Positions 57,630-64,000 of a DNA stretch of 64,000 nt are shown here, in pieces. The notes beneath the pieces were generated by a model that had not been told where the DNA came from, did no database searches, and saw only the letters and a program-made list of their open reading frames with translations. A program made the position numbers and the translations under genes. This DNA is from CBDCGS01 sp965216915 (GTDB lineage Bacteria > Pseudomonadota > Alphaproteobacteria > UBA828). How positions within the stretch are numbered: the stretch's first letter is position 1; each line of letters starts with the position of its first letter. The DNA is taken from NCBI GenBank assembly GCA_965216915.1, contig CBDCGS010000001.1, positions 124,001-188,000 of the forward strand, read 5' to 3'.

Positions 57630-59594
57630 CTACATGCCGTGTTGCGGCAACCCGTCGTTGCTGCGCATCAGGTTGCGGTAGCGCGCCAGCGCCCACATCG
57701 GGAAGTAGGCACTATAGCCGTGGTAGCGCAGGTAGAAGACGCGGGGAAAACCGACCGCCGTGTACTCCGCCTCTTCCCATTGCGCGCCATCGCGCTTCGC
57801 CTGGCAGAGATAGTCAATGCCGCGCCTGACCGCCTCGCTGCGCACCTCGCCGGCCGCCATCAGCGCAAGCACCGCCCAGGCGGTTTGCGACGCGGTCGAG
57901 CGACCCTCGAACGATCGCTCGATGCGCTCCTGGTAATAGCTGTCACCGGTCTCGCCCCAACCGCCGTCGCTATGCTGTTTTTCGGTGAGCCATGCCACCG
58001 CCTTGCGGATGTGCGGCGCATCGGGCGGCTCGCCCGCGATGTTGAAGGCCGAGAGCGCCGACCAGGTGCCGTAGATATAGTTGGTTCCCCAACGGCCGAA
58101 CCAAGCGCCGCTGTCCTCCTGCTCGCCGCGCAAGTAGTCGAGCGCCGTCGCCACGCGGGGATGATCGCGCGCATAGCCGATCTGGCAGAGAAAGCTCACG
58201 CAGCGGGCGCTGACATCGACGGTCGGCGGGTCGAGCAACGCCCCGTGATCGGCGAAGGGGATGTTGTTGAGCACGTAGTGCTCGTTGTCCGCGTCAAACG
58301 CGCCCCAGCCGCCATTTTCGCTTTGCATCTCGAGGACCCATGCGGCGGCGCGGTCGATCGAGGCCTTGTGAGCCCCGGCGTCGGCACGGTGCAAGGCCAT
58401 CGCGACGACCGCTGTGTCATCGACGTCGGGATAGTAGTCGTTCCAATATTGGAAGGCCCAACCGCCGGGCGGCGCCTCCGGGCGCGTGTCGGCCCAGTCG
58501 CCGACGACATCGACGATTTGACGCTCCTTGAGCCAGGTGAGAGCGCCGCGCACGCTCGGCCCCTCGAGGTCTTCTTCGGCTTCGATCGCCGCCAGGACGG
58601 CGAGGCTCGTGTCCCAAATTGGCGAGACGCAGGGCTGGCAATATTGCTCCTCGCCATCCGGCGTGGTGAGCAAGAGGTCGATCGCGCGCCGCGCGGTCTC
58701 ACGGTCGGGATGCTCCTGGGGATAGCCGAGCGTATCGAGCGCCATCAGGAGGTTCGCCATCGGCGGGAAGATGGCGCCAAGGCCATCCTCGCCATTGGCA
58801 CGCTCGAGCGACCACCGCAGCGCTTTGTTGATCGCGCGCCTGCGCAGCGCCATCGGCATCACCCAGTCGTAGATCTTGAGCGCTCGGTCGATGCCGTGGA
58901 AGAGGCGCGCGACCCCGTCCTGTGCGCGGAAATAGGCGCGCTCCTGCTCGGGCGGCGTGGTGAAAAGCTCACCGATGCCGACGCGACGCGGGTTGCGCGC
59001 GCGCGGCCGGAGCGTCAATAGGATCAGAAGCGGCACGATCGTGGTCCGCGACCAGTAGGACACCTTGCTCAGGTGGAAAGGAAACCAGCGCGGCAGGTAC
59101 ATGATCTCGATCGGCATCGCCGGCACCGCGCGCCACGGCACTTGGCCGAACAGCGCGAGCGAGATCCGCGTGAAGACGTTGCACTGCGCGGCTCCGCCGG
59201 CGGCGAGCACGGCCTCGCGCGCCAGCACCATGTGGGGGGCATCAGGGGAATCGCCCACGAGCTTCAGCGCGTAGTAGGCCTTGACGGTCGCGCTGATGTC
59301 GAAATCGCCGTCGTGAAACAGCGGCCAGCCGCCGTGATCCGCCTGGCGCGCACGGATGTAGTTGGCAAGGCGCGCCTCGACCTCGGGCTTCACCTCGTCG
59401 AGGAAGTGGTTGAGCAGGATGTATTCGGACGGGATCGTGACGTCGGCCTCGAGCTCGAACACCCAATGGCCGTCGTCCCGCTGAAGCGCGCGCAGACCGT
59501 CGCTCGCCTCCTCGATCACACGGTCGACGATGTCCGCCCGATCGCTCTCGCGCGACCCGACATCGCCCAGCTGGGCTTCGCTGTGCCGCGACAC
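57630..59594 (-). CDS. shc: Squalene-hopene cyclase
   Basis: A 654-residue terpene cyclase converting squalene to hopene. The catalytic motif DVDDTA is at residues 390-395. Several QW repeats are present (GLRALQRDDGHWVFELEADV, DSGAWFGRWGTNYIYGT, HSDGGWGETGDSYY). YSAYFPMWALARYR near the C terminus is typical of bacterial cyclases. The GTG start lies 4 bp after the dxs stop, so dxs-shc-hpnG form a tight operon linking precursor supply to hopanoid formation. Confidence 0.96.
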   Translation of the reverse strand: MSRHSEAQLGDVGSRESDRADIVDRVIEEASDGLRALQRDDGHWVFELEADVTIPSEYILLNHFLDEVKPEVEARLANYIRARQADHGGWPLFHDGDFDISATVKAYYALKLVGDSPDAPHMVLAREAVLAAGGAAQCNVFTRISLALFGQVPWRAVPAMPIEIMYLPRWFPFHLSKVSYWSRTTIVPLLILLTLRPRARNPRRVGIGELFTTPPEQERAYFRAQDGVARLFHGIDRALKIYDWVMPMALRRRAINKALRWSLERANGEDGLGAIFPPMANLLMALDTLGYPQEHPDRETARRAIDLLLTTPDGEEQYCQPCVSPIWDTSLAVLAAIEAEEDLEGPSVRGALTWLKERQIVDVVGDWADTRPEAPPGGWAFQYWNDYYPDVDDTAVVAMALHRADAGAHKASIDRAAAWVLEMQSENGGWGAFDADNEHYVLNNIPFADHGALLDPPTVDVSARCVSFLCQIGYARDHPRVATALDYLRGEQEDSGAWFGRWGTNYIYGTWSALSAFNIAGEPPDAPHIRKAVAWLTEKQHSDGGWGETGDSYYQERIERSFEGRSTASQTAWAVLALMAAGEVRSEAVRRGIDYLCQAKRDGAQWEEAEYTAVGFPRVFYLRYHGYSAYFPMWALARYRNLMRSNDGLPQHGM

Positions 59595-59598
59595 GAGG

Positions 59599-61512
59599 TC
59601 AGGCGCGTCGCGCGGCCGCCGCTGAGTTGCTGCCGAGCGCGAGCAGCGCCGTGTCGACGATGTGCGACCCGGTCAAGCCGGCGTCCTCGTACATGCCGTC
59701 CGGCGAGCCATGCGCGACGAACCGGTCGGGCAGGATCATCGGACGAATCCTCAAGCCGCTGTCGAGATCGCCATTCATCGCGAGACACTGCATCACGTGC
59801 GCGCCGAATCCGCCGATCGCACCTTCCTCGATGGTGATCAGCACCTCGTGCTCGCGCGCAAGCGAGCGCACGAGCGCCTCATCCAGCGGCTTGGCGAAGC
59901 GTGCGTCCGCGACGGTGGTCGAAAGCCCGCGGGCCTGCAGCTCATCGGCCGCGGCAAGCGCCTCTTGCAGCCGCCCGCCGAGCGAGAGGATCGCAATGGT
60001 GGAGCCTTGGCGCACCACGCGCCCCTTGCCGATCTCCAGCAGCTCGGGCGTCTCGGGAAGCGGAACCCCCACGCCCTCGCCTCGCGGATAGCGAAACGCC
60101 GAGGGCCGATCGTCGATGTGCGCGGCGGTGTGCACCATGTGCGCAAGCTCCGCCTCGTCGGCGGCGGCCATAACGACGAAGCCCGGGAGCGAGGCGAGGT
60201 AGGTGATGTCGAAGCTGCCGGCATGAGTCGGACCATCGGCACCGACGAGGCCCGCCCGGTCGATCGCGAGACGCACCGGAAGGCCCTGGATCGCGACATC
60301 GTGCACGACCTGGTCGTAGGCACGCTGGAGGAACGTCGAATAGATCGCGGCGAAGGGCTTGAGCCCCTCGGCGGCAAGGCCGGCGGCGAAGGTGACCGCA
60401 TGTTGCTCGGCGATCCCGACATCGAAGGCGCGATCCGGAAAGGCTTTGGCGAACTTGTCGACGCCCGTGCCAGAGGGCATCGCCGCGGTGATCGCGACGA
60501 TCTTCTCGTCCTTCTCGGCCTCCTTGATCAGGCTTTCCGCAAACACGCCCGTGTAGCTCGGCGCCTTCGGCTTGCCCTTCTTCTGAACGCCGGTCATCAC
60601 GTCGAACTTGTTCACGCCGTGGCCACGCTCGGGTGAATTCTCGGCCGGCTCGAAGCCCTTGCCCTTGCTGGTCACGACATGCAGCAGCACGGGCCCCGGC
60701 GAGTGATCGTCGCGCACGTTCTTCAGAACGGGGATCAGGTGGTCGATATTGTGACCGTCGATTGGCCCGATATAGAAGAAGCCGAGCTCCTCGAACAGCG
60801 TGCCGCCGGTCACCATGCCGCGCGAATATTCCTCAGCCCGCTTCGCCGCCTCGCCCATCGGGCGCGGTAGCTTGCGCGCGAACTGCTTGCCGAGCTCGCG
60901 CAGGCTGCGGAACGAATGGCTGGAGAGCAGGCGCGAGAGATAGGCGTTGAGCGCGCCGACAGCCGGCGCGATCGACATCTTGTTGTCGTTCAGAATGACG
61001 ATCAGGCGCTGGTTCGACGAGCCGGCATTGTTCATCGCCTCATAGGCCATGCCCGCTGACATCGCGCCGTCGCCGATCACGCAAATGATGTTGCGCGATT
61101 CGCCCTTCATCTCGCTTGCAACCGCCATGCCGAAGCCGGCGGAGATCGAGGTTGAGGAGTGCGCCGCGCCGAAGGGGTCGTACTCGCTCTCGGAGCGCTT
61201 GGTGAAGCCGTAGAGGCCTCCCGGCTGGCGCAACGTGCGGATGCGCTCGCGCCGACCGGTCAGAATCTTGTGCGGATAGGCCTGGTGCCCGACATCCCAA
61301 ATCAGCCGGTCGTTGGGGGTGTCGAAGACGTGATGGAGCGCCACCGTGAGCTCGACCACACCCAATCCCGCGCCCAGGTGGCCGCCGGTCACCGAGACGG
61401 CATCAATCGTCTCGACCCGCAGCTCGTCGGCGAGCGCCTTCAGCTCCTTCTGCGAAAATCCTCGGAGATCTTCCGGGTAGGTCACTCGGTCGAGCAAAGG
61501 TGTCTCCGGCAT
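59599..61512 (-). CDS. dxs: 1-deoxy-D-xylulose-5-phosphate synthase
   Basis: A 637-residue thiamine-diphosphate enzyme, the first committed step of the non-mevalonate pathway. Key regions are VSVTGGHLGAGLGVVELTVA, IWDVGHQAYPHKILTGR, the ThDP motif CVIGDGAMSAGMAYEAMNN ending in LNDN, and FDVGIAEQHAVTFAAGLA with GLVGADGPTHAG in the transketolase part. ATG 61512 follows GAGGGGGG. It heads the dxs-shc-hpnG operon on the minus strand. Confidence 0.96.
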   Translation of the reverse strand: MPETPLLDRVTYPEDLRGFSQKELKALADELRVETIDAVSVTGGHLGAGLGVVELTVALHHVFDTPNDRLIWDVGHQAYPHKILTGRRERIRTLRQPGGLYGFTKRSESEYDPFGAAHSSTSISAGFGMAVASEMKGESRNIICVIGDGAMSAGMAYEAMNNAGSSNQRLIVILNDNKMSIAPAVGALNAYLSRLLSSHSFRSLRELGKQFARKLPRPMGEAAKRAEEYSRGMVTGGTLFEELGFFYIGPIDGHNIDHLIPVLKNVRDDHSPGPVLLHVVTSKGKGFEPAENSPERGHGVNKFDVMTGVQKKGKPKAPSYTGVFAESLIKEAEKDEKIVAITAAMPSGTGVDKFAKAFPDRAFDVGIAEQHAVTFAAGLAAEGLKPFAAIYSTFLQRAYDQVVHDVAIQGLPVRLAIDRAGLVGADGPTHAGSFDITYLASLPGFVVMAAADEAELAHMVHTAAHIDDRPSAFRYPRGEGVGVPLPETPELLEIGKGRVVRQGSTIAILSLGGRLQEALAAADELQARGLSTTVADARFAKPLDEALVRSLAREHEVLITIEEGAIGGFGAHVMQCLAMNGDLDSGLRIRPMILPDRFVAHGSPDGMYEDAGLTGSHIVDTALLALGSNSAAAARRA

Positions 61513-61669
61513 TATCCCCCCTCGGCGTTGGTCGCCGTGTTGCTGCCCGTTGTTTGGCACCTGCCCCGTCGAATCATTCCGTGACGAAACTACTACAAAA
61601 GCCGGCGGCACACCAAGGCCCGATCGGCGCGGTGGCCGCAGACGCGACACCTAACGCATTGAAACTCAG

Positions 61670-62227
61670 TCACAAGTCAAATGTAAACCGGATGCCGAGC
61701 GTGTCCAGCCCTTCGTTCTCGTCAGCGAGCAGGGTGCCGTGCGAAATATGATCGAGCATCAGAGAGACTCCGTGGCGCTCGGTGATGCGGTAGCCGATTT
61801 CGATCGATTCTCGAAACAAGACCCGCGAGCCCAACGATTTGCGGTCGAGCTCCTGGCTGCTCAGCTCTCCATCGTGGAGCGCTAGCCCAACACTCCCGCC
61901 GCCGAAAAACCCCCAGCCGAATTCCCACATCCAGGTCAGGCCGCCGAAGATCTGGCTGGTGTCGCCGGCGGTGTTGTAGTGAAACCCGAGATGCGGCTGG
62001 GGCGAGAGGATCCAGGTCGCGATGCCCCCAAGCGGCGCGAACCGCACCTCGCCGTTGACGTCGAGGCCCGCTTCCTTGTTGGTGCCGAACACACCGGTGT
62101 CGTGATCACCGACGCCGAAAGCGACGGTGTGGACACCCAGAAAACCACCATCGCGATCATCCGCGTGGAGCGGCCCGGCAACCGCCAGCACGCAGACTCC
62201 CACCGTCGCCGTTAGAAAACGCCGCAC
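61670..62227 (-). CDS. PagL-like acyloxyacyl hydrolase (lipid A 3-O-deacylase family)
   Basis: A 185-residue secreted beta-barrel protein with a signal peptide ending near GPLHADD. It has an alternating beta pattern (FGVGDHDTGVFGTN, HLGFHYNTAG, LTWMWEFGWGFFGGGSVGLA) and an aromatic C-terminal strand. MLDHISHGTL followed by NEGLDTLGIRFTFDL matches the PagL active-site region, where His, Ser and Glu form the triad. It may remodel lipid A in the outer membrane. GTG 62227 is chosen for GGGGAAGGGG just upstream; TTG 62242 is an alternative. Confidence 0.8.
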   Translation of the reverse strand: MRRFLTATVGVCVLAVAGPLHADDRDGGFLGVHTVAFGVGDHDTGVFGTNKEAGLDVNGEVRFAPLGGIATWILSPQPHLGFHYNTAGDTSQIFGGLTWMWEFGWGFFGGGSVGLALHDGELSSQELDRKSLGSRVLFRESIEIGYRITERHGVSLMLDHISHGTLLADENEGLDTLGIRFTFDL

Positions 62228-62295
62228 AGCCCCCTTCCCCAAGGTCGGCCGCTAGTGTTTCGATCCGCGAGCCGTGTTGCAACCGAAAAGCGCGT

Positions 62296-62931
62296 TCACA
62301 GGTAAGGGCCGATGTCGATGAGCCGCTCAACCACCGCAATCGGCGCGCCCCCGGCAAAGAACGCACTCTCGCCGACGCCGACGAAATCGACCGGCACCCG
62401 CGCGGCGGCCTGCATGTCGGAGAGCGAATCGCCGACGAAAAGCGCATCGGCCGGCGTCAGCCGACGCTCGGCCAGGAAGTGGCTGATCCGCACATGCTTC
62501 GGCTCGCTGCGGGTCGCCGCATAGACGGCGCTCAGAAACGGCGCGATCTCGAGGCGCGCGAGCTCCTTCTCCGCCTCCTCCTGCGGCACACCGGTGACGA
62601 CGGCGAGCAGGCGCCGCTCGGCCTCCGCCTTCAGGAACGCATGCACGCCGTCAAACAGGCCGAGCCCGCTCCGGTTGGCGTCCAGCTCGCCGCAATAGGC
62701 GCGCTCGATCCGCTCGCGCCCCTCATCGGAGAGTGCATCGCCGGTGACGTGCTCGAAGACGCGGTCGAAGATCAGCTCGCGCCCGCTGCCGGCATAGCGG
62801 CGGAAGCCGTCGACGATCGTCTCCTCGGCGTCGGAGATCGGCGCGAAGGCCTTGATCATCGCGGCCGCCTTCACGGGCCAGCTGTCCGCGATCACGCCAT
62901 CGAAATCGAGGAGCAAGGCTTTCACGGTCAT
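62296..62931 (-). CDS. HAD-superfamily phosphatase (phosphoglycolate phosphatase-like)
   Basis: A 211-residue HAD hydrolase with motif I LLLDFDGVIADSWPVKA (two Asp), motif II AVVTGVPQEEAEK, the Lys near SEPKHVRISHF and motif IV ALFVGDSLSDMQAA. The cap is of the helical C1 type (FDRVFEHVTGDALSDEGRER). The substrate is unknown; phosphoglycolate or sugar phosphates are usual for this branch. It diverges from the FAD dehydrogenase gene across 66 bp. Confidence 0.9.
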   Translation of the reverse strand: MTVKALLLDFDGVIADSWPVKAAAMIKAFAPISDAEETIVDGFRRYAGSGRELIFDRVFEHVTGDALSDEGRERIERAYCGELDANRSGLGLFDGVHAFLKAEAERRLLAVVTGVPQEEAEKELARLEIAPFLSAVYAATRSEPKHVRISHFLAERRLTPADALFVGDSLSDMQAAARVPVDFVGVGESAFFAGGAPIAVVERLIDIGPYL

Positions 62932-62997
62932 CGTCGTCGGGCTCCGGTTTGACCTGCGGCGGGTTTTGCCGCACAACCCCCAAGCGCTGGGGAGCCC

Positions 62998-64000
62998 ATG
63001 AGTACGCCACACGACATCCTCTGTGAAGAACTTCGCGACGCCTCGCTCTGGCTCGATGAGCCGAGCGACATGGCGCGCTACACCACCGATTGGACGCGCA
63101 AGCACAGCGGGCCGACGCCGCTCGTCCTGCGCCCCCGCACCACCGAGGAGGTGGCGCAGGTGCTCGCCGCGTGCAACCGCCACGGCATCGCGCTGGTGCC
63201 GCAGGGCGGCAACACGGGCATGGTCGGCGGCGGCGTGCCGCGCAACGGCGAGGTGATCGTGAGTCTGGAGCGGATGCGCGCGATCGGTGCTTTCGACGCC
63301 GCCTCCGCCACGGTCGAGGTGGAGGCGGGCGTGGTGCTCGCGACGTTGCAGGAGTTTCTCGAAAGCCACAGCTTCGAGCTCGCGGTCGATCTCGGCGCGC
63401 GCGGCTCGTGCCAAATCGGCGGCATGCTCGCGACCAATGCCGGCGGCATCCGCGTGCTGCGCTATGGCCACATGCGCGAGCAGCTGCGCGGCATCGAGGT
63501 GGTGCTCGCCGACGGCACCGTGGTCTCGAGCCTCAACAAGCTCAAGAAGAACAACACCGGCTTCGACCTCAAGCAGGTATTCGTCGGCTCCGAGGGCACG
63601 CTCGGCATCATCACGCGCGCCGTGCTGCAGGTGGAGCCGCAACCGCTCGCCCGCCAGACGGCGCTCGCCACCGTGCCGACGCTCAGCGACCTCCCCGCGC
63701 TCTTCGAGAAGACGCGCGCGCTCTGCCGCGGCCTCTCCTCGCTCGAGTTCTTGACCGCCGACACGGTCGCCTTCGTGCTCGAGGCCGATCCCGCCTTCAA
63801 GCTGCCGATCGGCGAGACCGGCGGCGCCTACATCATCATCGAGGAGGAGACCGATGCCGGCGAGGCCGCGCGCGAGGCCTTCACCGAGCGGCTCGGCGCG
63901 CTCATGGAGACGGGCTTGATCACGGATGCCGTGGTCGCCGCGACCGAGGCACAGGCGCGCGCGATCTGGGCGGTGCGCGAGGCGCCGACCGAGACGATCA
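62998..64000 (+). CDS. FAD-linked 2-hydroxyacid dehydrogenase (D-2-hydroxyglutarate/D-lactate type), 3' end beyond window
   Basis: The first 334 codons of an FAD-binding-type-4 oxidoreductase. It has TEEVAQVLAACNRHGIALVP, QGGNTGMVGGGVPRNGEV, VEVEAGVVLATLQEFLE, DLGARGSCQIGGMLATNAGG and VGSEGTLGIITRAVL, which build the PCMH-type FAD domain. The order and the GSCQIGG and TNAGGIRVLRYG stretches fit D-2-hydroxyglutarate or D-lactate dehydrogenases. Intact members are about 460-480 residues, so about 130 are missing beyond the window. ATG 62998 follows GGGGAG. Confidence 0.9.
   Translation, partial: MSTPHDILCEELRDASLWLDEPSDMARYTTDWTRKHSGPTPLVLRPRTTEEVAQVLAACNRHGIALVPQGGNTGMVGGGVPRNGEVIVSLERMRAIGAFDAASATVEVEAGVVLATLQEFLESHSFELAVDLGARGSCQIGGMLATNAGGIRVLRYGHMREQLRGIEVVLADGTVVSSLNKLKKNNTGFDLKQVFVGSEGTLGIITRAVLQVEPQPLARQTALATVPTLSDLPALFEKTRALCRGLSSLEFLTADTVAFVLEADPAFKLPIGETGGAYIIIEEETDAGEAAREAFTERLGALMETGLITDAVVAATEAQARAIWAVREAPTETI

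Overview
The window is high-GC DNA with tightly packed operons (many ATGA, GTGA and TGATG stop/start overlaps). It looks like the chromosome of an alphaproteobacterium. The main pointers are an NDUFA12-type complex I accessory subunit, a hopanoid gene set (shc, hpnG, hpnH) beside dxs and ispH, a B12-dependent class II ribonucleotide reductase as the visible RNR, and a DUF4287 protein. I cannot place it to genus; a Rhodospirillales-like or Rhizobiales-like lineage is an inference. I found no rRNA or tRNA gene, no CRISPR array and no intact insertion sequence.

Layout. 1-2.6 kb: the start of a molybdenum-hydroxylase FAD subunit (cut by the window edge), a tartrate/malate dehydrogenase and an unrecognised protein. 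2.8-9.7 kb: an operon for aerobic CoA-thioester degradation of anthranilate (or salicylate), with a bifunctional acyl-CoA monooxygenase/reductase, SDR, MarR regulator, enoyl-CoA hydratase, benzoate-type CoA ligase, hotdog thioesterase and Rid-family protein. 10.1-12.1 kb: three tandem genes for an unrecognised membrane-anchored or secreted family. 12.3-18.4 kb: a GMC oxidoreductase and kynureninase, divergent from tryptophan 2,3-dioxygenase and a dienelactone hydrolase/SnoaL-like fusion, then decayed gene remnants. Together 2.8-17.7 kb reads as a tryptophan to kynurenine to anthranilate to anthraniloyl-CoA route, with no recognisable formamidase.

18.5-23.9 kb: NDUFA12, nrdJ with candidate NrdR boxes and a rho-independent terminator, and a HAD hydrolase. 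24.0-26.0 kb: a less GC-rich three-gene cassette (unknown protein, HTH-ImmA/IrrE protease, small protein) preceded by a long inverted repeat. 26.1-31.5 kb: a LarA-like protein with a DUF1858-like partner, purB, a methyltransferase, a MarR regulator with a clear operator palindrome, a TolC-family remnant and a flavin reductase. 31.8-34.4 kb: a tail-anchored pseudokinase translationally coupled to a membrane protein. 34.4-40.3 kb: small proteins, a metallophosphoesterase, an amidohydrolase/MIP18-like/EthD trio and a glycosyltransferase.

40.4-49.2 kb: 5-oxoprolinase subunit A, a fused E1 alpha-beta 2-oxoacid dehydrogenase, an SDR and a complete branched-chain-amino-acid-type ABC transporter in the order K-G-F-H-M. 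49.2-54.5 kb: a class III cyclase, a broken VOC gene, a LysR regulator, a lipoprotein, a Cys/Met PLP enzyme, CutA and an acetyltransferase. 54.6-62.9 kb: ispH-hpnH converging on hpnG-shc-dxs (isoprenoid precursor and hopanoid synthesis), a PagL-like protein and a HAD phosphatase. The window ends inside an FAD-linked 2-hydroxyacid dehydrogenase.

A ~105-bp structured repeat occurs three times (9.74, 12.11 and 27.86 kb). In every copy the stop codon of the neighbouring gene lies at the element's edge.
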